DNA of 64,000 nucleotides. It comes from Heligmosomoides polygyrus polygyrus (taxonomy: Eukaryota; Nematoda; Chromadorea; Rhabditida; Heligmosomidae). Under the pieces are notes generated by a model. That model searched no databases. It saw only the letters and a list, made by a program, of their open reading frames with translations, and had not been told where the DNA came from. Made by a program: the position numbers and the translations under genes. This document shows, in pieces, positions 46,245 to 57,767 of the stretch; the stretch's first letter is position 1; every line of letters starts with the position of its first letter. The stretch is taken from assembly GCA_947396885.1 (NCBI GenBank), contig OX377201.1:23971923-24035922 (forward strand), written 5' to 3'.

Positions 46245-48184
46245 CGCGTCGCGCTCCCCTCCTCATCATCGTGTATGTATTGCATTTTCGTCTTCATCTA
46301 GTTCCGGTTATCGTGCATCTTTCTGCAGCAGCGACGCATTTTTCCGTGCGGTCTTCGGCCGACTTCCCTGGAGGCTGTGTCGGCCGTCGCTGTCTCGTAT
46401 CGCATCTGTATCTGAAAGCTCCCGGATCAAAGCGCTCTCTTGATCTGTATAACTTGACATTGTGATCTTTTTTCCTTTGTTCGTTTTCATTTTTCATTGA
46501 AATGATTTTGTTTGTAAAAAGAATTGAAGTGATATGAATGGCACGTCACCTGATTGCGACAAATTATTATGTATTATAAATGCGATATAAATTTTTCATG
46601 AAAGAAAGCCCTCTGTGGTGTCGCTGTACCACAAACTGATACCGGAACCGAAAGGTATCCAGTGGCTCTAAACAGCTTATAAGTAAACATTTCTCAGTCG
46701 ACAACTATATTGTGATGTGGTGAAACGAGTACATACACTAGGATTGCGTAGTAGTGTAATAAATCAGCGGTTCGGTTTATTAACGTGCTAAAGGAGTGCC
46801 AGAAGGCACGATCCCGTGGCGGAGATAACAAACACCACACTTCTTTTATATGAATTTATCTTCATACACAGACATACAAAATATTCGGAACATGCGGGTA
46901 AGATACTGAATATACAAAAGGTGGGCATAAAGTATAGATCATGCGAGAGGAATATTCATTAGGAGTAGGACAGGGTTCCTCTTAATCAATTACAATTCTA
47001 AGGGGCAGGATGGCTCCAGGACCTAACTCCAACGCGACGTCGCGCGCTAGCCGCGTGCGACTTCGCGGCGCTGAAACCCGGACGTGCGCTTGGTGACGGT
47101 GGTTAGCTGCAGAGCATGAAATGTTCTCAGTGTTTAAGCTCCCGGACAACATTTCTAGCAAGGAACTTAAGATCCCATAGAATGTGGTAGGCAACAGTCT
47201 GCAGTAGGACAATTGATCCGAGAATGGGTGATAGTGACCTTTTCCGTAGTATAACCATAATCAAGGGTAAAAATTGACCGAAGAAGTTGTAGATGGCAAA
47301 TACTGCCGTTAGAAACCATCCACCTGACCAGGACTCCTGTATAAACTGTCGCTGATCGTCCTATTGAAACCACATTCATATACCATCTCCATTGAAATAA
47401 GGCAAAGGCGTGTCGCATGTCCCTGTAGGAAGCGTTTCTAGCAGTCGGAAGCATCGGGCGGAGTGGCGTTCTATCCCCCGCCCTTTAAACAGGGGCGTGG
47501 CAAATGTCTGCGTCTCCACTATCTCGTAAGGCAGCCACTAGACTCTCGAGCAATCGCAGGGGGTTGGGGGTGGGCGGGCCAGGGGGATGAGGGGATAGAA
47601 CGCTCGACCCCCGGAAGCATCGGACCGCGACAACTCGTCCAATTTCGTCGCGCGCCGATCGCGACGCCAGGGGCTTCGCGCGGCGTTGGAGTTATGTCTG
47701 CCCCGGGGCAGGGTACATAGGGGATGACCTACGGTGGAGAGGAGAGGGAGAGGGGAAAGGGACGCTCGAGCTCGCCTATGGGGGAGGAGACAACGAGGCG
47801 TTTTCCTGGCCTGCTGTTTTATAGCCTCCTCAGCGAGGGCGAATGGCAGGTGCCGTAAGTGGTCGGCGGGCGTGGATGGTACTGGTGATCACGGGGAAGC
47901 GACTACCGGGTTCCCAAATAAATTCGGCGTTGCATCTAAATCAAGGTCACCACAGTAGCACAGATGGAGGTGGCGGGACTGTCGTGGGAGTGTGAGCCTG
48001 GGTTCTAGCTCCAGGTTCTAGATACCGCTCAGCACAACGAAGGCTTTCGTTTCTCTTGTGCTCGATGAAACACTGACTTGTCCTTCGGCTGGTCAGATAA
48101 GTTGTATAGGGTAGATACACGTTCAAACTGTGCCTCCGTTGTAGTTGATTGCGTAGCGCATTCCAGGAGCAGCCGATCAGCTCT
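46245..48184. other. No supported gene
   Basis: It contains a GC-rich patch (about 47460-47950) with short ORFs on both strands. No homology-like motif, exon chain or complete repeat was recognised apart from the inverted repeat at 47466-47612. Confidence 0.4.
47466..47612. repeat. GC-rich inverted repeat
   Basis: GCGTTCTATCCCC near 47466 and GGGGATAGAACGC near 47597 are inverted, with G-rich sequence between. It may be a short MITE; no duplication was recognised. It opens a GC-rich patch that continues to about 47950. Confidence 0.4.
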
Positions 48185-48710
48185 TGTCCCGCTGGTCATC
48201 GAGTGGGTGCCAGCAGCGTCTCCATTAGTCCCTATCGCGTGCCAGAGTGCTCTAACGGATCCTCCTTGCTCGAGTGACCCCAAGAGCGTCATATCATTCG
48301 TTCACGGCTTTCACGAAGAAGTGCGAACAATGCGTTTGTGGGCGTTCCGGTGTTCTCTTGATATCTCTCGGATCGGTGACAGCTCGTTCAGCTGTTGTCT
48401 GCCTAACGCATTACGTGGCCGGCCCACCTATTTTAATTGCACAGAGGGATTATTTAAAATTATGCTTCGTCGCCTATCCTTCATCTCGAAATAAAGTCGA
48501 ATAGGGATATAGGTGAAGGGAGAGTGGTGCGCCATAGTTGAGGTAGAATTCAGGTAGATTAGTTAAATATGGAAATGCATAAATTTGTGTTCGCACCTAT
48601 AAAACGTATAAGTACGGGAAGACGTCACTCACCCAGTTCCTCAAACGAGGAGGGTCAATTGGAGCACTCTGGCACGCGACAGGGACTAACGGAAAATCTG
48701 CTGGCGTCCG
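48185..48710. repeat. Inverted pair of ~75-bp segments
   Basis: CCAGCAGCGTCTCCATTAGT with TCGCGTGCCAGAGTGCTC (48205-48280) recurs inverted at 48625-48705. The two copies differ at several positions. They may be two copies of an unidentified dispersed repeat. Confidence 0.5.
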
Positions 48711-49215
48711 CTCGAACATGTAGATTATTAACGGGAAGACACAAGTGGTTACTACACCTTTTGGCTTGAACATGCTATCAAGCCGCTGCATGAGATGTGA
48801 ATGAGGTTTTACAAACCTTATTACTAGTCTGTTTTCTATACAACAACCATACACCAAGAATGCAGTTAGGGAGACTGCCAATCTTCCAACCAGTGTTAAA
48901 TAAATCGTGCTCAATATCATCACCACATCCTACTATACACATGTATTAGGTTGCTCCGAAAGCTCTGAGCACTTTGAGTGCTTCACCTTGAATTACCATA
49001 ACTTTCTCAAATCTTATCAATTTAATCGAAATAAGCACTGTTGGTATTAGCACACATCTGCCATCGGGCCGCCGGTCGACTTATTCCATCAGCGGTCGGA
49101 AAATACGATGTTCGCTTCAAATCGCTATCGCGAATAGCGAAAATCATACTTTTCGCAATCAATAATTGGACTTAAAAACAGCATAAAGTAGGCGAACTTA
49201 AATTCTTTAAAAATA

Positions 49216-49501
49216 AGGATAAAGGACGGCGTTACTTAATCCCTTCTGGGATGCGCCAGCGCATTCTACTTCTACGGGATGTCGTGGACGCGACATGAAT
49301 GCGTATTTGGCCATACAATGACTTGCGGTGGCCAGCCGATGAACAGGTCAGCGCTTTATCCTTCCCAGACAAGTCTGGTACCAATTCACCGACCCCGGAG
49401 GGATGGAAGGCTTGGTTGGCCTGGGCGGGTAATCCGAACCAGGAACCTGGTATCGGGTGCACGCGACAGTCGCGCCTCCTCCGACTGCGCTACACGCTCC
49501 C
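49216..49501 (-). mobile_element. tRNA-derived SINE, full-length reference copy
   Basis: 286 bp flanked by a perfect 16-bp duplication aaattctttaaaaata (49200-49215 and 49502-49517). On the minus strand it starts GGGAGCGTGTAGCGCAGTCG, which contains an exact Pol III A box (TAGCGCAGTCGG). A B box (GGTTCGGATTACC) lies about 50 nt further on. The body is shared by all other copies in this window and the 3' end is an ATCCTTTATCCT-like tail. The copy sits in the 3' part of the mariner. Confidence 0.95.
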
Positions 49502-49717
49502 AAATTCTTTAAAAATAGTAATAGTAATTCTTTGAAAATAGCTGTTAGGTTACTGCCCTGTCTCATTCATGCTACGATGAAGGAAAACGAAGAAGTAGAA
49601 ATGATAAAAAGATCGTGCTCAGTGCGAAAAAAATGATGCCAGCATGCTTCATGAGAAATGTACAATGTGCGTACGGTGTGGTGTGTATATCTCGAGATAT
49701 AAATGTTTTGATGGCCG

Positions 49718-50243
49718 TCAAAACGAAGCCTCCCCTACTGGTAACTTCCTTTGGAAAGCATAAAACGAAAGGTGGTTGAGATTCCACAAAATCCATGAAA
49801 GCTGTTTTGGCTTGGTACTAATTGGTGAAGGTTTTACCACCGAAACCGTTCTGAAAGTGTTTGAAAGATGGTAGTCAGTTGGTGAGGGGTCTGGAGAATA
49901 TGGCGGGTGAGGCAGAACTTCAACCCTTAAATCGTTCAATTTTCGAATAGTTATTTGCGAAACGTGTGGGCGAGCGTTATCGTGAAAAAGAATCGGGTCT
50001 CTTCTGTTGACCAATGCTGGCTGCAGTTGACGCAATTTTCGGTGCATTTCGTCGATTTTCTTACAGTAGCACTCTGCTGCGATCGTTGGCCTGGTGCCAA
50101 AAAGTTTGGATCAAACCAGCCGCCGACCACCACACAGTGACCCCTGCCTTTTTTGGTGGAGGTTCGTCTTTGGAAAATGCCTAGGAGGTCGTCGGCGACC
50201 AGCCACTGTCCAGTACGTTTCCTGTTATCATACAGAATCCACT
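49718..50243 (-). pseudogene. Mariner transposase, C-terminal part
   Basis: Starting at the other copy of the 17-bp duplication, the minus strand continues WILYDNRKRTGQWLV, then VGGWFDPNFLAPGQ, then after a frame change RRDPILFHDNARPHVSQ and VLPHPPYSPDPSPTDYH. These contain the second and third residues of the mariner D,D34D triad (HDNARPH, SPDPSPTD). It is continuous with the N-terminal piece once the RTE is set aside. Confidence 0.9.
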
Positions 50244-50853
50244 CTTCTTCTTCTTATTCAGCGTTTGTCCCGCTTAGCAGCGGGGTCCGCTCTTCTGATA
50301 TGATGGTCCCACTTCCCACGATTAAACGCTTGATCGGATCGGATACCAGCTTCCTTTAAGTCCATGTGCAGTCCTTTAGGTCGTTTTCCGGGGACATGTA
50401 TGTTGAGGCTAATCTTCCGAACGGTGTCGCCGTCCGCACGAAGAACATGGTCATACCACCGTGGCTTGTCAGCAATTGGAGCAATGCCAAACCATTGGCG
50501 TATGGTGACATTGCGAACGTGATCCAAACGTGTGACACCAGCCGTCCAGCGCAGCATTTTCGTCTCCGCTACACTGAGGTGGCTCTCGACCTTCTTCGTT
50601 GCAGGTCAGCGCTCTGCACCGTACATCGCTACTGGTCGGACGATGGTTCTGCAGATCTTTGATTTCAAGCGTTCCTGTGTCTTTCTGTCGCACAGAACGC
50701 CTGTCATTGAGCGCCATTTGGACCACGCTGCGCTCACGCGCGAGTTCACCTCGAACGTCAGACTACCATCTGATGCAATTGCAGATCCAAGGTTCATGAA
50801 ATGTGTCGCTCGTACGAGCGCAGTGCCATTAGCCTCAATGGACCCAGTATCGT

Positions 50854-51701
50854 TTACGTCTGTCGGCAGTACTCGGATTTTTTGACGTCCAGCTTGAGCC
50901 CGAACGCCGCCAAGCGGTCACACCAAGCTTGCACTTGTCGCTCAAGTTCGGCCTTGTCTTCACTGGCAAGCATTACGTCATCTTCGTATACCAGCGTCCA
51001 AGGAGTAGGTTTCTGAAGGTCTCGAAAAATGGCATCCATGAAAAGGAGTGGGGAGCACGGAACCTTGGTGAACATCGACGGAGATTGGAAACTCCGTCGA
51101 TGTGCCGGCCGGCGCTCGCACTTGACTCTTAGGACAGGATAAAGAATGCGCACCCACTCGATCAGTCCTTCAGGAACACCGTACTTTGTTTTTGTTTCTC
51201 GCGATGTCTTTCTGCATGAAGACGAACAGCATGAATGGCGTCGATGGTGCCACAGCCGGCTACGAAGCCACAATGGTTGGTGGAAAGCCGAACGATCTCG
51301 CGAATACGTCCATCCACAATTCGCTCAAGCATTTTCATACCGTGCGAGAGCAATCGTAGTGGACGGTAACTTGTGCCCTTCTTCTTCCACATCGGGATCG
51401 TCGTGCTTTGCTGCCAATTATCAGAAACCTTCTTCTCCGCAACAGCCTGGTTGAAAAACTTCGTTAGCCACTCAGCACGATTCCAGCACCTCGAGTTCCA
51501 TAGTTCGGCCGCTATGTTACCAGGGCCCGTTGCTTTGTCTGGCTTCATCTTCTTCAAAGCCGCTTCCGTCTCCTCTACAGTGATTTTCTGCACAGGACCG
51601 TGCGTAGGAGGGACGCAAGGGATAGTCGGATGGGCAAACTCTACTGTTGAAATTCTCTCGAAGTAGTCATGCCATCGTTCCACAGCCCTTTTGCGGTTCA
51701 T
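50854..51701 (-). pseudogene. RTE reverse transcriptase remnant
   Basis: Two minus-strand open frames (51701-51162 and 51273-50854) cover the palm and fingers. The first holds EWLTKFFNQAVAEKKV, STTIPMWKKKG and RLLSHGMKMLERIVDGRIRE. The second holds YGVPEGLIEWVRILYPVL, TPWTLVYEDDVMLASEDK and WCDRLAAFGLKLDVKK. They are offset by a frameshift near 51165-51270. The substituted alanine in the Y-x-D-D motif adds to the evidence of decay. Confidence 0.85.
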
Positions 51702-51809
51702 CAGCAGATCATCAGCAGCAAGACATTCTCATCGTTGATGCCAAAGAACTTTTCGATGTCCTCGCTCTGGCGATGGCGTGCTTTGGCAAGCCGATAAACC
51801 GCTCACCGC

Positions 51810-53153
51810 TCACCGTCGCTCACCGTCGCGCGTCTCGAATCTCTCGTTGACATCCTCATAATAAGAAGCTTCTGCAAGGGCAACAGCCTTCTTAGCCGCT
51901 CGCCCTCTTCGCTTCTTGGCATATATGCCAATTGTCGACTGTCTTGTCGCTGAGAAAAGCGTGATGTAGCCTTTCCTTCTCTTTGGCGATTTCCTTGACG
52001 TCATCGGTCTACAGCCAAGACTGCTTCTCAATCTTGTCCAGGCTTCGTCATGCCCAGTTCGGAACGTGCAACTTGTAGCATCGAATCGGTTGCACGTTTC
52101 CATGTCTCATCAACAGTGGTAACCATCGGCAACCGATTACGAGCAACAACAGCTGCGTCCTTCTCTTTCATCCGCCACCACTTGATCCTTGCTGGTCCGC
52201 ACCGCTCGACCTGCCTCTGCCTCGGAGGGGCGATCTTAAGTGTGCAGATCAGCGGACGGTGCTGCGTGGTGACAGTCTCGTATGGCACAACCTTCGCACC
52301 TGTGACCAGCCTTCGATTGCGATGCTTGACAAGGATAAAGTCAATCTGTGTCTTGATATTCCCGCTATAGAAAGACACGAGATGGGAGTCACGCGTTCGA
52401 AACATTGTGTTCGCATTGGTGAGATTATGCGAGTCCGCATACTCAAGAATTCGTTCACCATCAGCGTACACGTGCTCCATAACCGAAACCGCCATGGCAG
52501 TTGTAACCATATTTCGCAGTTCCGACGTGGCCGTTGAGATCACCTGCGACAACGACAGCGTCTTCTGGCGGCACCTCTGCTGTGTTCTCATCGGGTCCAA
52601 AACTCGTCCTTCGCTCGCTCGAAGCACCTGTTTGCGGAGCGTACGCGGAGAAGAAATGATACATACGCCGTTCAGCAGCAACAACGACCTTCACCAAGCG
52701 GTCACTGAAACGTTCCACGCTTGCAATCGCATCTCGGAAACGTTCGGAGACGATCACACCAACACCGCTGGTGGTCCTAGGACTGTCGCACAGAATGGCC
52801 TTAAAGCTTCGGCCTATGTCCCTCGACTTGCAACAGGACCACCTCGTCTCCTGCACCGCACGGAAATCTATCTTTCTTCACTCCAGTGCTTCTGCCAACT
52901 CGCACGAGCGGTCCGTCAACGTATCCACATTCAGCGTAGCTACGCGGGTCTTGCCTACGTTACGGGACTTTCGGACTAGCTCAGTTTCCCCCCGATGCCG
53001 TCCTCGCATCAGGGACCCTCGCATACTTCTCACACTCGCCGGGCTTTGCGAGTGCGCGTCAGCTCCTGCGGACGCCGCAGCATTATCTCGACAAACAATT
53101 AACGCCATCAGCCATGTGATGTGACATGGGATCTCCATAGGCCGGCCTGTCAC
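51810..53153 (-). pseudogene. RTE endonuclease (APE) domain remnant
   Basis: Minus-strand frames at 53153-52878, 52856-52461, 52684-52028 and 52103-51810 together give an AP-endonuclease-like domain and its linker. Signature pieces are the N-terminal LNVDTLTDR, the QETRW glutamate, AGDLNGHVG with the catalytic Asp-Asn pair, QIDFILVKH and the terminal QHRPLICTLKI. The last part (ARIKWWRMKEKDAAVV) is the linker to the reverse transcriptase. The frame breaks are indels. Confidence 0.85.
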
Positions 53154-53250
53154 AAAGGCCTGTCGCCTGCAATCGAGTGTCCGTGATTAGCTTAGCTCGC
53201 ATAGCGAACAGTTTCCAGAGCCACCATGTGGAGGAACGGACATCGCCACC

Positions 53251-53631
53251 ATCATACAGAATCCACTGCTCATCACAAGTGATGGTTCGATCCAAAATCG
53301 GCTCGCGTAAAAGTAGAGGAGAACAAATCTCGAAACGTGACAATTTTTGCCGCTCACTCAAATCGTGGGGCACCCACTCTTCGAGCTTTTTCACCTTCCC
53401 AAGGTGTTTCAAGAGTGTCCACAACAGCAGTTTTACTGACGTCTAGCTCTTCCGCGATCCGCCGTTTGGGATGGCTCAACTTCCGTCAATTTCTTCAACT
53501 CGTCGTCCAGAATTGCTCTAGGTAGACCGCTATGAGGGTCACCTTCGAGGCTGAAATCTCCGGTCCGAAGTCTCCGGCTGCAAATACCCCAATTTGAAGT
53601 CAAAACAAAATATCGCTCGGAAATGCTCCTT
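53251..53631 (-). pseudogene. Mariner transposase, N-terminal part
   Basis: Minus-strand frames read KEHFRAIFCFDFKLG near 53620, then KKLTEVEPSQTADRGRA, then LGKVKKLEEWVPHDLSERQK and ITCDEQWILYD. These are the mariner N-terminal helices and the first catalytic Asp (TCDE). Frames change at least twice. The reading stops at the 17-bp duplication 53251-53267, where the RTE was inserted. The 5' end of the gene was cut by the Gypsy insertion at 53631. Confidence 0.88.
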
Positions 53632-53946
53632 TGTCAGGGCCAACATGGGCACCTAAGCGTCGCGCGTATTAGGCGACGAGTTAGATCTGTGATGGGTCGA
53701 TCAGGCGCGTAGGTGATCGGCGCGCAAATGATCTCGGGTCCGCATAAAAGGGGCGCCATCACTTTGCAGCGGTCTTCCACCCTCTCCTCGGGACTCGCCG
53801 CCGACGTCCACCGTGTGCTCTTCTATTTTTCTTGTTCGTTTCGCGTATTGATTGTGATTGTAATAAACGCTGTTTCACCACTGTGGTTTGACCTTAGCAA
53901 CGGTGCCGTTCTTAATATTTACTGGTTGGAGCTCTCATACATGACA
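53632..53946 (+). repeat. 5' LTR
   Basis: The LTR starts TGTCA and ends TGACA, a 5-bp perfect terminal inverted repeat. A TATA-like CATAAAAG lies at 53743-53750 and a polyadenylation signal AATAAA at 53862-53867, so the R region falls between them. It matches the 3' copy at 314 of 315 positions. Confidence 0.97.
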
Positions 53947-53964
53947 TGGGGGCCAATCCGGACC
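53947..53964 (+). promoter_or_regulatory. Candidate primer binding site
   Basis: TGGGGGCCAATCCGGACC follows the 5' LTR directly, in the position and with the initial TGG expected of a tRNA-primed minus-strand start. The first bases would pair with a tRNA ending CCCCCA, as some Pro tRNAs do, but the tRNA cannot be identified from this window. Confidence 0.6.
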
Positions 53965-54386
53965 AGTAAGAGGACTATTCGGTAGGCTATTGGTCGCCAG
54001 AGTGGTAACAGTAGCGAGGTGATAGTGCCGCAAGTAAGGGCACAGAGCACAAGAAAACGCGCCCCACCGAAAGTTAGGGTGGAGGGAAGAGATAAGCCGA
54101 GAATAGGCTAGTGAGTGATCAGTACAGGAGTTCCTTAAGGACGCGGTCATCTGGGTGCAATTGCACAGTTGTATTGATCGGTCGTCTTTTGACATCATTC
54201 AAACGGTGCGGGAGTGTGGGAAGTGTACAGACATCATTGATCCGTCATCGTCAATATCCGCGTTGAGGCGTATCGATAGCACTGATCGATCGTTTGAGTG
54301 AATCGTTCGTGTTGCGTGAGCTATACATCGCGAGCTTTGAGTCCGTCCACGAATCAAGACCCGATATTTTTCAGAAGAAGCCGGAG
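53965..54386 (+). other. Gypsy untranslated leader
   Basis: This stretch lies between the primer binding site and the first gag ATG. It would hold packaging signals, but none can be recognised by eye. No ORF of note. Confidence 0.5.
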
Positions 54387-57300
54387 ATGGCTGATGCAGA
54401 GATGAGGTCGGACGAGAATGCGGATAAAGAAAACTCTGTTGCGGTAAGTTTTCCACACATACATGTGAGAAGTCGGCTGCAAGAGTTGATGGAAAGTATT
54501 AGGGAAATCCCCACCAAAATAAGAGAGGAACTCAGGGAGCATAGAATATCGGCTCGCTATAGAGAAAAGCATGATCAGATGCTAAGTGACCAAGTTGATA
54601 AAGTATGCAATTCCATGAAAGGGTTGATAGCCTGTAGTGGTACTGACATAACATGGGATGAGGTAATAGGAGAAACATTGATGACGCGAGGTATTGAATC
54701 CAAGGAGGAATGGCGGGAGTATATAGAGACCATGGAGAGAGATGGCAGCATTTTAGTAGAACTGTGTAATGAGCTAAATGTGGATGCACTTCAGCTCGCC
54801 GATGCTGTCAGAACTCTGAAGAGGAGCACTAGTGGAAGTGATAAGAGGAGCCACGTCCAATCGAACGTCGAGAATAACGATGGTGGGTTCCATGAATTGG
54901 ATAATATGGAGAATGGTGTCACAACTCGGTCGCCTTTCCAGACGCGATCGATGGAAGGATGGATTGGAGTGCACTCAGGACTACGTTGGAACAACTATGC
55001 GGATCGTTCGGGAACAGGAGCAGTCCCAGCAGGTCAGAATTCGAACATCGAGTTGCTTAACTATGTTCAGTCCTTGTCTTGCGCTGATCCGGGAATTTTC
55101 AAAGGGAAGCCAAATGAAAATTTTGATGAGTTCATCCGAAGATTTCGACGGAAATATATGCGAGTCATAGCCGACCAGGAAACGTTGATTGAGATACTAG
55201 GGGATGACCACCTAGGAGGTCACGCAAAGAATGTTTTTAAAACACTACCAGCCAGCACCATGAATAAGGGATTCGAGGCTGTGATAAAGGAACTAGGCTT
55301 GCTGTTGTCGAATGACTCGGTAGCTGATAGGATGAGAGCAATTGCGGAGTTGCGGAATTTGCGCATTAGACCGGGACAGGACGTCGCAGACTTCTGCGTA
55401 GTGCTAGAGAAACTCGGGAGGAAGGCAAATCCAGATAGCAATACTGAATCTAGATCGCTAGAATACGCCCAGGTTTTGCTAGAAAATTTACGCGAGTGGC
55501 CGGAGTACGTACAGTTGATGAGCGCACTACATCGCGTAGGCCCCACTAAAGCATACGAAGAAATAAAGCAAATTGCTATAAGCATTGAGCAGTCAAAGGT
55601 CATGTGGGAAGACAGAACAAGTCGGAAGTATAGCAAGCCGACGGAGTCCCAGGACTGGAGATCGAGGTCTATGGCGTACAAGCGCATGAATTCGGGTGAG
55701 TCGAGCTCCTCGAATCCAGGGCACCGCAACGATTTCCCTAAAAGCAACGGTAGAGGCGAACACGGGGACGAGGCAGTGACACCGCGTTCTCATAGGGCAC
55801 AACCACATGCAGTTGAAAGAAAATATGCCCCAGATGAAGCTAGGAAATGCTTCAACTGTGCAAGGGCGGGACATTTCGCAAAAGATTGTCCGCAAAAGTT
55901 GAAAACAGTTAGGAGCATTAAGAATTCTAGTAAGGTCAACCCACCACTGAAGGAAACTCAGGTTGTTTCCGATATTATTAGGAAGATTCGAAGTTATAGT
56001 GTCAAAGTGGACACGAACAAGGGTGATAGCAACAGGCATAAGATCGTAGGGAACCTAATGCGGAGAAACCTGAGACTGCTAGGACTGACGACACCAGCTT
56101 TGATTGATAGTGGGTCTATGGTGAGCATAGTCCCGGTTGACCTCTTGGAGAAAGCAATGAGCAATGGATTCGATGTCGATTCATTGCCCACCATCAGTGG
56201 GACGGACATAGGCCCAGTGTTCGACGCATCGGGGAATCAAATGGAAATATTTGGAGCCGTGACCATAGAGGTAGAACTGGAAGGAGGACGTAAAGCGAAG
56301 GTCCCATTCCACATCTCACGCCAAAACGACGAAGTCCTGATAGGGATGAATGCTTTGGGGCAGCTCGGAGTGAGGATTTCCGTGTCCGGTGCGCAACGAG
56401 AAGGAAGAACAGACACCGAAGATACTGAGATAGCTGTGGTTGAAAACAAAGGCACTGCTCGAGTTATAAGAAGGACGTATATCCCACCGCACTCATCAGG
56501 AATGGTCGAAGTGGAATGTAGGGAGGTGAACCGGGGTGAGAAAATCTTGTGGTCAGATAACGAGGAAGTCGCTAGCGGAGTCTTTAAAATAGAGAACCAA
56601 CGTGCTACTGTGCCTGTCGACAATTTTTCGAACTCGGCTGCGCTGTGGAAGGAAGGTGACGAGATTGGGCAATGGGGTACGGAAAAGTGGCACGAAAAAT
56701 GGGAAGAAGTGAATCCACTTATGCTGAACCCTGCGTACGATAACAAGTCGACGTCGACAAAGGAAAGAAGGGACTTACTCTTGCAGCAGCTACGGGATAA
56801 TGCGAGTGGGAAGAACTTGGATAGTGATTTGGTAAATGTAGTGGAGGCATGCGAAGACGCATTCGCTGTGTCGGATAAGGAGCTGTCGCGGACCACTGTC
56901 GTTGAAATGGATATAAATACAGGAGATAGCGCACCAGTAAAACTGAAGGCGAGACCTGTTCCGCTGAGTGTCCGGCCGATGCTAAGGGGACTACTGGAGG
57001 ACCTACAGAAGCGCAACATCATAGAGAAAAGTTCCTCGCCGTGGGCTTTTCCCATTGTATTAGTAGAGAAGAAGGATGGATCGCTCCGTTTATGCGTCGA
57101 CTATCGAGAGCTGAACAAGAGGATCAAGCAGGATTCATACCCGCTCCCTACAATGGAAGCAATTTTGCAGAGTTTAGGTGGGAAGAGGTTCTTCTCCACG
57201 CTCGATCTATGTAGTGGCTATTGGCAGATTCCCTTATCAGAGGCGGCTAAAGAAAAATCAGCTTTCACCACGCCGGAGGGACTCTTTCAGTTCCAAGTAA

Positions 57301-57767
57301 CCCCTTTTGGGTTAAGCACGAGTCCTGCAGTATTCCAGAGACTCATGGACAACGTTCTCCACGATGTAATGGGCTCTGAGGTCTTTTGCTATATCGATGA
57401 CATTATCATATGTACGGAAACAAAGGCGAGCCACCTGGAATTGCTTCGAGTTGTATGTGAAAAACTGAAGCAAGCAGGACTGCGGTTGAAGGCGAAGAAA
57501 TGTGTATTGCTCCAGACAAAAGTGTCATTCTTAGGAGATATGATTGACGAAGAAGGGATTCACATGGATCCTGAAAAAGTGTCGGCAGTCCTAGATTTCC
57601 CAAGGCCGGAGAACACTAAGGAGTTAAGGACGTTTCTGGGACTTGCATCATACTACAGAAAATTTTGTCTAGGATTCGCCAAGCACACTGGGTGTTTGCT
57701 TCGGTTGACCTCGACCAAGGCGAAGTGGACGTGGGATCAGAACACGAGCTCGCCTTTAATAAAGTGA
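54387..57767 (+). CDS. Gypsy Gag-Pol part 1: Gag, protease, reverse transcriptase
   Basis: The start is the first ATG in frame (54387); the frame is open upstream to 54294 without another ATG. Residues 1 to about 220 are a charged, partly coiled N-terminus. A retrotransposon Gag domain follows ([35 protein letters not shown]). A CX2CX4HX4C zinc knuckle begins at residue 488 ([14 protein letters not shown]). The aspartic protease has DSG at residue 574. RT shows [38 protein letters not shown] and the catalytic YIDD at residue 1002. Gag and Pol are fused in one frame without a shift between them. The frame is left by error near 57734 at the RT/RNase H junction, giving a stop at 57767. Confidence 0.93.
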   Translation: MADAEMRSDENADKENSVAVSFPHIHVRSRLQELMESIREIPTKIREELREHRISARYREKHDQMLSDQVDKVCNSMKGLIACSGTDITWDEVIGETLMTRGIESKEEWREYIETMERDGSILVELCNELNVDALQLADAVRTLKRSTSGSDKRSHVQSNVENNDGGFHELDNMENGVTTRSPFQTRSMEGWIGVHSGLRWNNYADRSGTGAVPAGQNSNIELLNYVQSLSCADPGIFKGKPNENFDEFIRRFRRKYMRVIADQETLIEILGDDHLGGHAKNVFKTLPASTMNKGFEAVIKELGLLLSNDSVADRMRAIAELRNLRIRPGQDVADFCVVLEKLGRKANPDSNTESRSLEYAQVLLENLREWPEYVQLMSALHRVGPTKAYEEIKQIAISIEQSKVMWEDRTSRKYSKPTESQDWRSRSMAYKRMNSGESSSSNPGHRNDFPKSNGRGEHGDEAVTPRSHRAQPHAVERKYAPDEARKCFNCARAGHFAKDCPQKLKTVRSIKNSSKVNPPLKETQVVSDIIRKIRSYSVKVDTNKGDSNRHKIVGNLMRRNLRLLGLTTPALIDSGSMVSIVPVDLLEKAMSNGFDVDSLPTISGTDIGPVFDASGNQMEIFGAVTIEVELEGGRKAKVPFHISRQNDEVLIGMNALGQLGVRISVSGAQREGRTDTEDTEIAVVENKGTARVIRRTYIPPHSSGMVEVECREVNRGEKILWSDNEEVASGVFKIENQRATVPVDNFSNSAALWKEGDEIGQWGTEKWHEKWEEVNPLMLNPAYDNKSTSTKERRDLLLQQLRDNASGKNLDSDLVNVVEACEDAFAVSDKELSRTTVVEMDINTGDSAPVKLKARPVPLSVRPMLRGLLEDLQKRNIIEKSSSPWAFPIVLVEKKDGSLRLCVDYRELNKRIKQDSYPLPTMEAILQSLGGKRFFSTLDLCSGYWQIPLSEAAKEKSAFTTPEGLFQFQVTPFGLSTSPAVFQRLMDNVLHDVMGSEVFCYIDDIIICTETKASHLELLRVVCEKLKQAGLRLKAKKCVLLQTKVSFLGDMIDEEGIHMDPEKVSAVLDFPRPENTKELRTFLGLASYYRKFCLGFAKHTGCLLRLTSTKAKWTWDQNTSSPLIK

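Larger units (their letters stand above)
50244..53250 (-). mobile_element. Near full-length RTE-type non-LTR retrotransposon
   Basis: The element is 3007 bp, flanked by a perfect 17-bp duplication (atcatacagaatccact at 50227-50243 and 53251-53267). On the minus strand it encodes an AP-endonuclease domain (TRVATLNVDTLTDRS near 53000, QETRWSCCKSRDIG, VVVAGDLNGHVG, HRPLICTLKI) and then a reverse transcriptase (VEETEAALKKMKPDKATGP, CGFVAGCGTIDAIHA, AFGLKLDVKKSEY). The C-terminus has VRPVAMYGAER and ends ADPAAKRDKR. A short GAATAAGAAGAAGAAG tail follows, typical of RTE 3' ends. Several frameshifts break the ORF, and the catalytic motif reads YEDD rather than the usual Y-A/V-D-D, so it is inactive. 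Confidence 0.92.

Noticed and set aside
47463..47958. Two plus-strand ORFs in the GC-rich patch
   Set aside because: High GC removes stop codons. Content is Arg/Gly-rich without motif or splice context.
49420..49501. tRNA gene
   Set aside because: A and B boxes are present but the sequence does not fold as a tRNA with an acceptor stem. It is the head of a SINE with target duplications.
50366..52979. Plus-strand ORFs in the RTE region
   Set aside because: They are complements of the minus-strand endonuclease and RT frames; only the minus-strand readings show family motifs.
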